DNA from: Symbiobacteriaceae bacterium
GTDB taxonomy: Bacteria > Bacillota > Sulfobacillia > Symbiobacteriales > Symbiobacteriaceae
Assembly (NCBI GenBank): GCA_029239785.1
Contig: JARBUG010000001.1
Location: 44,987 to 108,986, forward strand
Length of the DNA stretch: 64,000 nucleotides
Reading direction: 5' to 3'
Under the pieces are notes generated by a model. The model was given only the letters and a program-made list of their open reading frames with translations. It was not told the origin of the DNA and searched no databases. The translations under genes were made by a program, and so were the position numbers. The stretch's first letter is position 1. Each line of letters opens with the position of its first letter. Below are positions 16,063 to 24,487 of the stretch, piece by piece.

Positions 16063-17427
16063 CTACACCCGGTGCTCCATCGGCATCGTGAAAAGCCAGA
16101 CGTTAACCACACTGAAAATCACCAGCACGACCAAATGCGGCCAGAACGCCCTCATCCCGTTCTGCTTGTCGCGAGCCGCAATCTTGTACGCCGTAAAGAT
16201 CGACCCGAAGATGCCCAGTCCCAGAATGCCGAACTGCAGAATCTGGATGGTCTGGGCCGAAACCACGGCAGCCCCGCCCATCACCTGATGCCCGAACAGC
16301 GCGGCCACGTTGTAGTAAATCGCCTTGCCTTCCGCCAGCAAGTGGAAGAGATTGTGCGCCACGTGCCCCGCGAGGTCCAGGGCGATCACGGCGTACCCGA
16401 ACCGGGCAAAGTTCTTCCCAAACGACTCTCCCGTCGCCCGGCCGCTCAGCCAGGCCGACCCGGCCATCAGGCCAAACGGCAACCCCATCGCAATCAGGAA
16501 GATGGCGGTAAAGGCGGCCACCTTGCTGCCGAATAGGACCGACATGAAGAAGTCCATCATCGGCGTCCAGAAGGAGAGCATCGTCACATTCTGGACCAGA
16601 ACGATACCCACGATGACGACCGCCAGGAACGCCTCCTCAAACTTGGGCCGGGCGATAAACCAGAGTTCCTTGGTGGCGGGACGGGCATCCAGTCGGATCG
16701 AGTCATTGGGGCAGGTCTTGATGCAGTTGGCGCACAGGTTGCAGTTGGCGCTGGTCTGCATGGTGCGGGGGAACTCAAAGATCGGGCAGCCGGCGGTCTT
16801 CCCATCACCCTTGTAGCAGCTCTGCGTGGTGCAGGTGGCGCAGATTTCCGGCGTCGCCCGCAACTCGACGATGGCGGCCCGGGAGTAGTTGCCCGACAGG
16901 CCGCCCAGGAAGCAGAGGTAGCGGCACCAGCTCCGCCGTTCGAACAGCACGCCGGTCACCACCACGCCGGTCAGCATGAGGCCCAGCAAATAGCCCGACC
17001 CACGGGGCGACTCGACGATCCCGAAGACGTGGTCCGACCAGGTAATCAGAATGAAGACGGCGTCGATGATCCAGATGCCGTACTTCTTGAGGAACGCCGG
17101 CACCGGTCGCCCGAGGCCGAAGAACTTCTGCACGATATCAATCGTGGTGGCAAACGGGCAGATGGCGCACCAGAAGCGGCCCATGGTGAACATCAGAATC
17201 GGGATGAGCGGCCACCAGAGCACCCAGGTCAGGCTGGTGCCCAGGTTGGCCGATGCCGCCTCCGGCCCCCAGAGCAAGGCGTAAATGATGTACCCGAAAA
17301 CCAGCAGGGTGGGGTAGGAGAAGAGGGCCGGGAACCAGCGGCTCTTGAGGAACGCCTTGAGCCAGGGGCTGTCCAGCAGGTTGTTGGACTCCTCGGGCGA
17401 GACGGTGGGTTTGCGTGCTGCGACCAT
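16063..17427 (-). CDS. Polyferredoxin-like membrane protein (NapH/NosR C-terminal type)
   Basis: 454 residues from the ATG at 17427, preceded by GGAGGAGGT. At least seven membrane helices flank cytoplasmic cysteine motifs: F-W-C-A-I-C-P near the first helices, C-R-Y-L-C-F-L-G-G, and a ferredoxin-type C-N-L-C-A-N-C-I-K-T-C-P with additional cysteines before it. This is the layout of membrane proteins that pass electrons from quinol to periplasmic or maturation partners (NapH, NosR, CcoG families). Its gene lies 4 bp beyond the end of a secreted protein gene in the same operon. A role in copper/oxidase or nitrogen-oxide metabolism is inference. Confidence 0.8.
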   Translation of the reverse strand: MVAARKPTVSPEESNNLLDSPWLKAFLKSRWFPALFSYPTLLVFGYIIYALLWGPEAASANLGTSLTWVLWWPLIPILMFTMGRFWCAICPFATTIDIVQKFFGLGRPVPAFLKKYGIWIIDAVFILITWSDHVFGIVESPRGSGYLLGLMLTGVVVTGVLFERRSWCRYLCFLGGLSGNYSRAAIVELRATPEICATCTTQSCYKGDGKTAGCPIFEFPRTMQTSANCNLCANCIKTCPNDSIRLDARPATKELWFIARPKFEEAFLAVVIVGIVLVQNVTMLSFWTPMMDFFMSVLFGSKVAAFTAIFLIAMGLPFGLMAGSAWLSGRATGESFGKNFARFGYAVIALDLAGHVAHNLFHLLAEGKAIYYNVAALFGHQVMGGAAVVSAQTIQILQFGILGLGIFGSIFTAYKIAARDKQNGMRAFWPHLVVLVIFSVVNVWLFTMPMEHRV

Positions 17428-17431
17428 CTTT

Positions 17432-17998
17432 CTACCTCCTCCCGTTCGGTTGCCGGCGCCGTACGATGGCGCCATAGACGATGGTGCCGCCCATGGCGAG
17501 GCCGGTGAACGCCAAATAGGCCCGGCTGGGGCCGTTCTCCACGACCTTCACTTCATCGGTGACGGTCTTGCCGTCCATGTGGAACTGCACTTTCCAATAG
17601 CCGGTGGTGCGGACGGCCACCTTGCCCCGGAACCATACCGCATCGGCGGCGGCGGTGGCGTGGTCGTCACCGTGCCCGCTGCTGCCGTGGCTGTCGCCGT
17701 GGCCGCCATCCGGCCCTGCCACGATGTGCAGAGGTTCCAGCGGCACACTCAGGGTCGTCCCGTCCGGGCCGATCAGGCTCAGCTCCGGCCCGTGAGAGTC
17801 GTGCAGGCCCGTGGCCTCCACCGTCAGCGTGTTGGTGCCGGTATGCATCAGCAGCGAATCGCCGTAAATGGTGACGTCGGTATCGCCGGCCCGCAGCGAT
17901 GTGATGACGGGCAGGCCGCCGCCTGCCAGAGCGGGTGAGGCTGCGCCGGCTGCGAGCAGCAGAGCCGCCGCCGCCACCGGCCAGATGCGGTGTTTCAT
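17432..17998 (-). CDS. Secreted, membrane-anchored protein with His-rich segment (FixH/YtkA-like)
   Basis: 188 residues. There is a signal peptide (1-25, ending ALA), a beta-sandwich-like body and a C-terminal membrane helix (about 163-180) followed by RRRQPNGRR, so the body faces outside. An acidic, histidine-rich loop (GGHGDSHGSSGHGDDH) around residues 97-112 is a candidate metal-binding site. The order of beta strands around VWFRGKVAVRTTGYWKVQFHMDG resembles FixH/YtkA domains, which accompany oxidase or copper genes. First gene of the operon with the polyferredoxin-like protein. Confidence 0.65.
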   Translation of the reverse strand: MKHRIWPVAAAALLLAAGAASPALAGGGLPVITSLRAGDTDVTIYGDSLLMHTGTNTLTVEATGLHDSHGPELSLIGPDGTTLSVPLEPLHIVAGPDGGHGDSHGSSGHGDDHATAAADAVWFRGKVAVRTTGYWKVQFHMDGKTVTDEVKVVENGPSRAYLAFTGLAMGGTIVYGAIVRRRQPNGRR

Positions 17999-18228
17999 GG
18001 GTAGATCCCCCTCCAGATCGGTCCTTCGATGTCGCTGACTTTACCGGGGACCTGTGGAGAAAGTATGTTGCGGCGCCACACCAGCGCCAGATTTGTACCT
18101 TGGGGGGGTACAGTATGACGCGAAAGGCGACATTCGGCACAGGTGGATTGACAAAGTTGCGGGCGGCAGGTTACAACAACGATCACAGCGAGTCGGACGA
18201 ACATCCTACAACGTGGAGGATCACCACC
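17999..18228. promoter_or_regulatory. Divergent control region with TGTACC-N7-GGTACA palindrome
   Basis: A 19-bp inverted repeat, TGTACCTTGGGGGGGTACA, lies at 18094-18112, between the secreted-protein operon and the divergent membrane gene. It resembles a repressor or metal-sensor operator. No consensus can be assigned with certainty. Confidence 0.45.
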
Positions 18229-18720
18229 ATGTGGCGCACCGTCTTCTTTCCCTACGTCAACTATGTGCTGCTCTTTCTTGGCATGGGCCTGATCTCCGGC
18301 GCCATCGTCCACATGCCCGTCGACCCGGTCAAGTACACGGCGATCATGCTGATCGGCGCCGCCATGTTTGGGTTCGCGTCGTTCATCACCGAAATCCGCG
18401 GCCAGGCGAACCTGGGGGTGCGCGGCATTGTGCGGGCGCTGGCCTTCTCGCTGCTGCTCTCGGTCGGTATCGGCATGATGAGCGGCGGCATTCAGCACTT
18501 CTCAGATAACCCGGCCTACTCGGCGACACTCATTCCGACCGGCTTTGCGATTTCGCTGTTCAGCTTTGTGCTCAAAAGCGGCGTGCGCCTTAGCGTCAAG
18601 CGGATCTATGGCCTGATTCTGGCCTGTGTTCTGGTCCTGGTGCCCCTGTCGGCGGGCCTGAACTATGTCGTCGGCGATGCACCGGCGGCGACCTCCGATG
18701 GGCATGGTCACGGTCACTAA
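18229..18720 (+). CDS. Small polytopic membrane protein with His-rich tail
   Basis: 163 residues from the ATG at 18229, preceded by GGAGGAT; an upstream in-frame extension is not credible. Five hydrophobic segments are visible (about 7-27, 34-54, 66-86, 101-121 and 129-147), and the C-terminus ends GHGHGH. Divergent from the His-rich secreted protein and polyferredoxin operon, it may work in the same metal or electron-transfer system (inference). Family not recognised. Confidence 0.7.
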   Translation: MWRTVFFPYVNYVLLFLGMGLISGAIVHMPVDPVKYTAIMLIGAAMFGFASFITEIRGQANLGVRGIVRALAFSLLLSVGIGMMSGGIQHFSDNPAYSATLIPTGFAISLFSFVLKSGVRLSVKRIYGLILACVLVLVPLSAGLNYVVGDAPAATSDGHGHGH

Positions 18721-18731
18721 AACGCAACGAC

Positions 18732-18770
18732 AAGGGCCACCCCTCGATGAAGAGCGGGTGGCCCTTTTCT
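18732..18770 (+). terminator. Rho-independent terminator
   Basis: AAGGGCCACCC and GGGTGGCCCTT form an 11-bp stem followed by TTCTTT. It lies 11 bp after the membrane protein stop. Confidence 0.85.
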
Positions 18771-18840
18771 TTGCCCTGGGCATAATGCAAAGGAAAGATT
18801 GCTCCGGCTGCGGAAGTTTCTACCCGGGAGATGATCAACC

Positions 18841-19494
18841 ATGAAAACAGCGCTGATTGCCGGCGCCACCGGCCTTGTCGGGGGCGAATTGCTGCGCATC
18901 CTCCTGGAGCGGCCCGAGTATGGCCGGGTGGTCGCCATCGGGCGGAGGCGGATCGACCTGACCCACCCAAAGTTGGAGCAGCGGCTGGTCGACTTCGACC
19001 GTCTGACCGATGCCGCCGACGCGTTTTTAGTGGATGATGTCTATTGCTCCGTGGGAACCACGCTGAAAAAGGCGGGTTCGCAGGAAGCCCAGCGCCGGGT
19101 CGATTACGACTTTCAGTTGGCGGTGGCCCGGGGCGCCCTGGGCGGCGGGGCTCGGCAGTTCCTGCTGGTCTCCTCCATGGGCGCCGATTCGCAGTCGACA
19201 TTTTTCTACAACCGGATGAAGGGCGACCTGGAGACGGCCGTACAGGCGTTGGGGTTGCCGTCGATTCGGATCTTCCGGCCTTCGCTGTTGCTCGGCGAGC
19301 GGCAGGAGGTGCGGCGCGGCGAGCAGCTTGCGATCAGGCTGGCCCCGCTGTATGCGCCGCTCTTCCCGGCGAAGTATCGGCCGAGTTCGGCCCATGACGT
19401 GGCGCTGGCCATGGTCAAGGCGGCGGTGGGGCCGGCGGCGCCGGGCGTCCACATCTACATGAACGATGAGGTACAGCGGATCGCCAGGGGGTGA
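18841..19494 (+). CDS. NAD(P)-binding Rossmann-fold protein (atypical SDR, NAD(P)H-binding/TIP30-like)
   Basis: 217 residues. The N-terminal A-G-A-T-G-L-V-G (8-15) is the dinucleotide-binding loop of extended or atypical SDRs. The segment around SSMGADSQSTFFYNRMKGDLE gives the Tyr-x-x-x-Lys pair (YNRMK) of the active site, as in HTATIP2-like and YwnB-type proteins. GGAGATG precedes the ATG. It is followed, with a 4-bp overlap, by a Crp/Fnr regulator gene, so the two are coupled. Substrate unknown. Confidence 0.8.
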   Translation: MKTALIAGATGLVGGELLRILLERPEYGRVVAIGRRRIDLTHPKLEQRLVDFDRLTDAADAFLVDDVYCSVGTTLKKAGSQEAQRRVDYDFQLAVARGALGGGARQFLLVSSMGADSQSTFFYNRMKGDLETAVQALGLPSIRIFRPSLLLGERQEVRRGEQLAIRLAPLYAPLFPAKYRPSSAHDVALAMVKAAVGPAAPGVHIYMNDEVQRIARG

Positions 19495-20186
19495 TGCGGA
19501 TGGGCGGGATTCCTTCATGCGCCGCCGGGGTGCCCATTTTTCAGGTGCTGCCCGCCGCGGGCATGGATGAGTTGGGCCAGGCCATGCATCACCGGCACTT
19601 CGCCAAGGGGGAGCTGGTGGTGGCCGCGGGCCAGCCCGTGGCGCATCTGGTCGTGGTGGCGCATGGGCGGCTGAAGCAGGTCCACGTGAGCGCCAGCGGG
19701 CGGGAACAGGTGGTCCGGGTGCTGGGGCCCGGCGACTTCCTGGGCGAGATGGCGCTGTTCGCCCCGGCGGTGCATGAGCAGGACTTGGTAGCGGCCGAGG
19801 AGAGCGATTGCTGCCTGGTCCCGCGGGAGGCCGTGCAGGCGTTGATGCGGCGCCACCCGGATGTGGCTGTGCGGCTGGTGGAGTCGCTGGCGCAGCGGCT
19901 GGCGGAGGCGGAGCAGTTGATTGTGGACCTGGGCCTGCGGGATGTGGGGCAGCGTCTGGCGGCGGAACTGCTGCGGGTGGCCCGGGGCGAGGCGGTCGGG
20001 GGCCCGGGCGCCCGGGTAACCATAGACGGCCCGTGGTCCGAACTGGCGGTCCGCCTCGGCACCACGCCCGAAAGCCTCAGCCGCCGGCTCAAGGCGCTTG
20101 CCGCCCAGGGCCTGATCACCCAGGCCGGCGCCCGCACCGTCATTATCCACGACCTGGGCCGCCTGCGCCGGCTGGCAGAGAGTTGA
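19491..20186 (+). CDS. Crp/Fnr-family transcriptional regulator
   Basis: 231 residues. The N-terminal cyclic-nucleotide-binding-like domain (about 15-125) has GDFLGEMALF, the conserved jelly-roll segment. The C-terminal winged helix contains SELAVRLGTTPESLSRRLKAL as recognition helix, with the E-x-x-S-R motif of Fnr/Dnr-type proteins that read TTGA half-sites. There is no N-terminal cysteine cluster, so it is not a classic Fe-S Fnr. A perfect TTGAC-N4-GTCAA site lies 1.3 kb downstream before the metal-ATPase genes and is a candidate target. The start (GTG or the next ATG) overlaps the previous stop. Confidence 0.88.
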   Translation: MMRMGGIPSCAAGVPIFQVLPAAGMDELGQAMHHRHFAKGELVVAAGQPVAHLVVVAHGRLKQVHVSASGREQVVRVLGPGDFLGEMALFAPAVHEQDLVAAEESDCCLVPREAVQALMRRHPDVAVRLVESLAQRLAEAEQLIVDLGLRDVGQRLAAELLRVARGEAVGGPGARVTIDGPWSELAVRLGTTPESLSRRLKALAAQGLITQAGARTVIIHDLGRLRRLAES

Positions 20187-20371
20187 GTCGAGTCGGACGA
20201 TGCTTCCGTTCGACTGTGCCCCGTTGTTCCAGGCTCGAGGGGGCATATCCGGACGAAGAGGCGCGTGATGGTGGGTCTGAGGCCTGAAAAGCCCCTCTCC
20301 GTCCGCCCCTGCACGCCTTTTGGTGCAGTGAAGTAGATTGTCAGTCAGACGGGGGCGCTCCATTTGTTGGG

Positions 20372-20701
20372 CGCCCTGCGGGCGCCGGCCGACCGGGTTA
20401 GCTGTGCCCCCGTGGTCACCCCCGGCATCGAGTCACTTTTGCACGGCGGGCACCCGAAAAACCGTGCGCCGATGGAGCGAGCAGTCAAAGCATGCGGGTT
20501 CCAGGGCACGAAGAACCGTCAACTCCACCTGCGCACGGGTTTTCGGGCAGCGTGCGTGCAAATTTGGCGTGAACCAGGTTCGGAGCCTGGTGACGCCCAC
20601 AGAGGCGGGCGCAGACCAGTAGTCGGGCGCCGTACGGGCCAGGCCCAGGCGGTCATCGCCCGGCGCCGGCCTCTACCCGGGGCGGGGCAAAGGACAAGAG
20701 C
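20372..20701. repeat. 330-bp direct repeat, copy 1
   Basis: Nearly identical to the following copy at an offset of 330 bp. Within it, the arm around 20437-20470 (TTGCACGG...CCCGAAAAACCGTGCG) is inverted and repeated around 20530-20562 (CGCACGGGTTTTCGGGCA...TGCAA). It can therefore form a long hairpin with a loop of about 60 nt. Confidence 0.8.
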
Positions 20702-21087
20702 CCCCCTGCGGGCGCCGACCGACCTGGTTAGCTGTGACCCCGTGGTCGCCCCCGGCATCGAGTCACTTTTGCACGGCGGGCACCCGAAAAACTGTGCGCC
20801 GATGGAGCGAGCAGTCAAAGCATGCGGGTTCCAGGGCACGAAGAACCGTCAACTCCACCTGTGCACGGGTTTTCGGGGAGCGTGCGTGCAAATCTGGCGT
20901 GAACCAGGTTCGGAGCCTGGTGACGCCCACAGGGGCGGGCGCAGACCAGTAGTTGGGCGCCGTACGGGCCAGGCCCAGGCGGTCATCGCCCGGCGCCGGC
21001 CACGAACGCTGACTTCACCCATAATCCGGGTCGGGCGCGGCCCGGCTGCCCGGGGCGGGGCAAAAGACAAGAGCCCCCCTGCGGGCG
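20702..21087. repeat. 330-bp direct repeat, copy 2 (with insertion)
   Basis: It matches copy 1 with scattered single-base differences. A segment of about 50 bases (21001-21050) is inserted before the shared tail GGGGCGGGGCAAA-GACAAGAGC. It keeps the internal inverted arms. Confidence 0.8.
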
Positions 21088-21102
21088 GCGAGCGTGCCTG
21101 AG

Positions 21103-21140
21103 CAGAAAAGCTGACCTCGATCATGAGGTCAGCTTTTCTG
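21103..21140. terminator. Bidirectional terminator-like hairpin
   Basis: CAGAAAAGCTGACCTC pairs with GAGGTCAGCTTTTCTG (16 bp) around a 6-nt loop, giving T-rich 3' arms on both strands. It isolates the metal-transport operon from the repeats. Confidence 0.7.
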
Positions 21141-21145
21141 TTTCC

Positions 21146-21203
21146 CGCTAGCCTCCCGCTAGCCTCCCGCTAGCCTCCCGCCAGCTTCCCGCTAGCTCCC
21201 CGC
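21146..21203. repeat. 10-bp tandem repeat
   Basis: About six imperfect copies of CCCGCTAGCCT in a row, directly after the hairpin. No coding role seen. Confidence 0.6.
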
Positions 21204-21469
21204 CAGGCCTGCGGGCTACTCCCGCAAGGACCCCGGGGCTTTGCCGAAAGCGGCCCCGCCAACAACCGGCGACACAGCGGCTCGCCCGCTTCACTCCCCG
21301 TGTTCCAGCCCGGAACTCTCCAACCATACTGCCACAAGCCTCCGCGGCACCGGTCAAACCTCTCCCCTACACGGGCAACCCCTTTCCCGCCTACATCCCG
21401 CCCTTTTCCCGCCTGCCTCCCGCATGACCCCCGCCGCAGAACCAACACGAACGATTTTTCCCTGCGCAC

Positions 21470-21483
21470 TTGACGCACGTCAA
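21470..21483 (+). promoter_or_regulatory. Crp/Fnr-type binding site upstream of the metal transport operon
   Basis: TTGACGCACGTCAA is a perfect TTGAC-N4-GTCAA dyad, the form recognised by Fnr/Dnr/NnrR-like regulators. It lies 56 bp before the chaperone start. A Crp/Fnr gene sits nearby at 19491. Confidence 0.6.
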
Positions 21484-21539
21484 TGTGGCCAACCCTCCAC
21501 CCATGAGAACATCAAACCAACGAAAGGAGTGATGGACGA

Positions 21540-21764
21540 ATGAAGCGACAGATGATCATGCTGGCCAACCTGACCTGCCCGTCCTGCGGAGGGAAGCTCG
21601 AACAGGCCACGGCCAAGCTCCCGGGGATGAAATCGGCCCGGGTCGCCTTCGGCACCGGCGCCCTGCACGTCGAGTACGACGAAGCCCAACTCACCGAGGC
21701 CCAGATTCGCACCGTCATCAAGCAGCATGGCCTCGACGTGACCATGACCATGGCCGGAAAGTAA
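21540..21764 (+). CDS. Heavy-metal-associated domain protein (CopZ-like chaperone)
   Basis: 74 residues forming one HMA ferredoxin-like domain. The metal-binding loop is L-T-C-P-S-C-G (11-17), the C-x-x-C of copper or zinc chaperones. AAAGGAG lies upstream of the ATG. It precedes a P1B-type ATPase by 14 bp; that ATPase has no HMA domain of its own, so this protein probably delivers or senses the metal for it. The metal is not certain. Confidence 0.88.
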   Translation: MKRQMIMLANLTCPSCGGKLEQATAKLPGMKSARVAFGTGALHVEYDEAQLTEAQIRTVIKQHGLDVTMTMAGK

Positions 21765-21778
21765 AGGAGGCGACCTAG

Positions 21779-23605
21779 ATGATGCGGCATCGGAAGCTGA
21801 TCGTGGTGGCTGCGGCCGGGGCGCTGGCCGGTGCCGCCTGGATGCTCAAAGGCTCCCCGGCATACGACGTACTCATGACCCTGGCAGCCGTCATCGCGGG
21901 CTTCCCCATCGCCCGCCTGGCCTGGGACGGCCTGCGGAACCGGGCGTTCACCATCCCCCTGCTGGTCACAGTGGCGGCGCTCGGCGCCATCTGGATTCGG
22001 GAGACCTGGGAGGCGGCGGCGGTCACCCTCCTGTACGTCCTCGGCAGCTACCTGGAAGACCTGACCCTGGAACGGACCCGCGCCGCCCTGCGCAGCCTGA
22101 TCGACCTGCGCCCCCGCACTGCCCGCATCAAGCGTGGCGATGATCTGGTCGAAGTCGCCGCCGACGAGGTGGCCGCCGGCGAGACCGTGGTGGTGCGCCC
22201 CGGCGACCGGGTGCCCGTCGACGGCCAGGTCACCGCCGGCCGGGCGGCCCTGGACACAGCGGCGCTCACCGGCGAGCCCCTGCCCGCCGAAGTTGGCCCC
22301 GGCGACCGGGTGCTGAGCGGCAGCGTCAGCCAGGGCGGCTACCTGGAAGTCCTGGCCGAGCGGGTCGGCGCCGACACCACCTTCAGCCGCCTGATCTACC
22401 TGGTGGCCGAGGCCCAGGAGCAGAAGCCCAAGGTCCAGCGCTTCCTGGACCGGTTTGCCCAGTGGTACACGCCGACCGTCATCGCCACGGCGGTCGCCCT
22501 CTTTCTTTTCACGCGAGATGTGGAACTGGCGCTCACCTTCCTGGTGATCGGGTGCCCGGGCGCCCTGGTGGTCGCGGCCCCGGTGGCCGTTGTCGCGGGC
22601 CTGGGCAACGCCGCCCGGCGGGGCATTCTGATCAAGGGCGGCGAGCGGCTGGAGCGCATCGGGAAGGTCGATCTGGTCACGCTGGACAAGACCGGCACGC
22701 TGACCCAGGGCAGGCCGCAGGTTACCTCCGTCGTTCCCTTCGGCGGGCACGACACGACGAGCCTCCTGACTCTGGCCGCCACGGCAGAGCAGCGGAGCGA
22801 GCACCACCTGGCCGCCGCCATTCTCACCTACGCCAAAGAACTGGGGGTCGCCCCGTCGCCGGTCGGGGAGTGGCGCCTCGACCCGGGCCTCGGCGCCGTG
22901 GCCCTCACTGAGCGGGGCGAAATCCTGGTGGGGAACCGGCGGCATCTGACCGCCAACGGGGTCGCACTTGCCCCGGCCGAGGAGGCGGTCATCGCCGCCG
23001 CCGAGGCCCGCGGCGAGACCATCGCCCTGGTCGCCCTGGGCGGGCGCCCCGCCGGGCTCCTCGGTATCAGCGACCCGGTCCGCCCCGAAGCCCGGGCCAT
23101 GCTGGGCGCCCTCCGCCGGGCCGGCGTGCGGCGGACCGTCATGCTGACCGGCGACCACGCCGCCGCCGCCCGCCAGGTCGCCACCGCCCTGGGCATCGAC
23201 GAAGTCCGGGCCGGGCTCTCCCCCGCCGACAAGGTAGCGGCCGTCCGGGAACTCCAGGCCCGGGGCCACGTCGTCGCCATGATCGGCGATGGCATCAACG
23301 ACGCCCCGGCCCTCGCCACCGCCGACGTCGCCATCGCCATGGGCGGCTCCGGCACCCAGGCCGCCATCGAGGTGGCCGACGTGACCCTCATGTCCGACCG
23401 GCTGGAACGGGTGCCCGAAGCCATCGCCCTGAGCCGCCGCATCATGGCGGTCGTCCGGCAGAACGTGGCCCTTGCCGTGGCAGTCGTCCTCCTGCTGCTG
23501 GCCGGGGTAGTAACCCGGCGGGTCTTCCTCAGCGGCGGCATGCTGGTCCACGAAGCCAGCGTCATCATCGTGATCCTGAACGGCATGCGCCTCCTGCGAA
23601 GCTAA
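21779..23605 (+). CDS. Heavy-metal-translocating P1B-type ATPase
   Basis: 608 residues. The actuator motif TGEP (164-167), phosphorylation motif DKTGT (303-307) and hinge GDGINDAP are all present, with P1B-like membrane helices. The transmembrane metal motif is C-P-G (259-261) instead of the usual CPC or SPC, and the nucleotide-binding SEHPLA motif reads SEHHLA. It lacks an N-terminal metal-binding domain, which the upstream 74-residue protein may supply. It exports a metal ion from the cytoplasm; the altered CPG motif leaves the ion open. AAAGGAGG precedes the start, and the gene ends in a bidirectional terminator. Confidence 0.9.
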   Translation: MMRHRKLIVVAAAGALAGAAWMLKGSPAYDVLMTLAAVIAGFPIARLAWDGLRNRAFTIPLLVTVAALGAIWIRETWEAAAVTLLYVLGSYLEDLTLERTRAALRSLIDLRPRTARIKRGDDLVEVAADEVAAGETVVVRPGDRVPVDGQVTAGRAALDTAALTGEPLPAEVGPGDRVLSGSVSQGGYLEVLAERVGADTTFSRLIYLVAEAQEQKPKVQRFLDRFAQWYTPTVIATAVALFLFTRDVELALTFLVIGCPGALVVAAPVAVVAGLGNAARRGILIKGGERLERIGKVDLVTLDKTGTLTQGRPQVTSVVPFGGHDTTSLLTLAATAEQRSEHHLAAAILTYAKELGVAPSPVGEWRLDPGLGAVALTERGEILVGNRRHLTANGVALAPAEEAVIAAAEARGETIALVALGGRPAGLLGISDPVRPEARAMLGALRRAGVRRTVMLTGDHAAAARQVATALGIDEVRAGLSPADKVAAVRELQARGHVVAMIGDGINDAPALATADVAIAMGGSGTQAAIEVADVTLMSDRLERVPEAIALSRRIMAVVRQNVALAVAVVLLLLAGVVTRRVFLSGGMLVHEASVIIVILNGMRLLRS

Positions 23606-23611
23606 CCCCCA

Positions 23612-23650
23612 ACGAAAATCGGCAGCCCGCTCAGGGCTGCCGATTTTCGT
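23612..23650. terminator. Bidirectional terminator between convergent genes
   Basis: ACGAAAATCGGCAGCCC pairs with GGGCTGCCGATTTTCGT (17 bp) around a 5-nt loop. It overlaps the last codons and stop of the globin gene, so the stop lies in the hairpin. Confidence 0.85.
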
Positions 23651-24020
23651 CCGTATTGATCATATGCCCTGCAGTAAATGCGAGCCGCTGATACACCTCA
23701 TCCCGCACCGTTCCCGTCAGCCCGGCCTCATCCAGGGCCGCATTCATGCACCGCAACCACGCCGCGGCCCGCCGGGCATCGATCGGAAACGGCATATGCC
23801 GCATCCGCAGCATGGGATGCCCGTGCTGCTCGTTATACAGCGCCGGCCCGCCGAAAAACTGGGTCAAAAACAGGTACTGCTTCTCCATCACCGGGGTAAT
23901 ATCGGGCGGAAAGAGCGGCCCGATCTCCGGATCGGCCTGCACCCGGGGGTAAAAGGCCTCCACCAGGCGACGCACCGTCTCGGCGCCGCCCATCTGCTCA
24001 TAAAGCGTCTGATAGTTCAT
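23631..24020 (-). CDS. Group II truncated hemoglobin (YjbI-like)
   Basis: 129 residues with the 2-on-2 globin pattern. It opens with YEQMGGAETVRRLVEAFYPRV, has the heme-region HGHPMLRMRHMPFPI with the proximal His, and A-A-W-L-R-C-M with the Trp conserved in group II. It binds heme and small ligands (O2, NO) in the cytoplasm and is usually linked to NO or oxidative stress. It is convergent with the metal ATPase. The start has only a weak ribosome binding site. Confidence 0.9.
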   Translation of the reverse strand: MNYQTLYEQMGGAETVRRLVEAFYPRVQADPEIGPLFPPDITPVMEKQYLFLTQFFGGPALYNEQHGHPMLRMRHMPFPIDARRAAAWLRCMNAALDEAGLTGTVRDEVYQRLAFTAGHMINTDENRQP

Positions 24021-24097
24021 AGGCCTATTCTACCACCCACTTAGCTCCCAATCCATCCGAAATCGGGGTACAATAGGCCGGGGGTGATGTAACCGCC

Positions 24098-24487
24098 ATG
24101 ACTACACCGCGCAAGCGTATCGCATCCTGCTATGACCACCTCAGCGGCATCGCCGGACAAAAGCTGACCGACCGCCTGGTCGAACTGGGCTGGGTCACGC
24201 CTGAGCCCGCCCCCGGCGTTACCCCGCTGGGCTGGAAGGGATTTTCCGACCTGGGCCTCACCCTGACCCCGCTCACCGCATCCCGGCGCAAGCCGGTCGC
24301 CTTCTGCACCGAACGGCGGGGCCAACTCCACCACGACCACCTTGGCGGCCACCTGGGCGCCCTTGTGCGCCACCACTTCCTGCAGGCCGGCTGGCTCAGC
24401 ACCGCCGCCGATGGCGAACTGGAGCTAACCCCGGCCGGCGAAGCGTTACTGCACCAACTTGGCATCAACCTGGAGGAAGAATCGTGA
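24098..24487 (+). CDS. Stand-alone C-terminal half of an ArsR-type regulator
   Basis: 129 residues. The opening R-I-A-S-C-Y-D-H-L-S-G and the later RRGQLHHDHLGGHLGALVRHHFLQAGWL match the two conserved halves of the C-terminal extension found in a group of ArsR-family regulators. The N-terminal helix-turn-helix that should precede them is absent, and the frame upstream carries none. A promoter-like TACAAT lies 30 bp before the ATG. It may be a sensor-only derivative or a partner. It overlaps the next gene (GTGA). Confidence 0.6.
   Translation: MTTPRKRIASCYDHLSGIAGQKLTDRLVELGWVTPEPAPGVTPLGWKGFSDLGLTLTPLTASRRKPVAFCTERRGQLHHDHLGGHLGALVRHHFLQAGWLSTAADGELELTPAGEALLHQLGINLEEES

Larger units (their letters stand above)
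20187..21539. other. 1.35 kb gene-free region with direct repeats
   Basis: No reading frame here shows a protein-like composition or a good ribosome binding site. The interval holds two 330-bp direct repeats, a strong terminator-like hairpin, a 10-bp tandem repeat and, at its right end, a Crp/Fnr-type box. Confidence 0.7.

Noticed and set aside
18094..18112. Assignment of the TGTACC-N7-GGTACA dyad to CsoR or another named copper regulator
   Set aside because: The dyad is real, but it does not match a consensus closely enough and no such regulator gene is adjacent.
20364..21101. 245-codon frame running through both 330-bp repeats
   Set aside because: It simply repeats itself with the DNA repeat, has no good start signal, and the sequence is better explained by inverted arms of a non-coding element.
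21512..23551. 679-codon minus-strand frame opposite the metal ATPase
   Set aside because: Antisense shadow; low-complexity Gly/Ala/Asp/His composition, and the plus strand encodes all P-type ATPase motifs.
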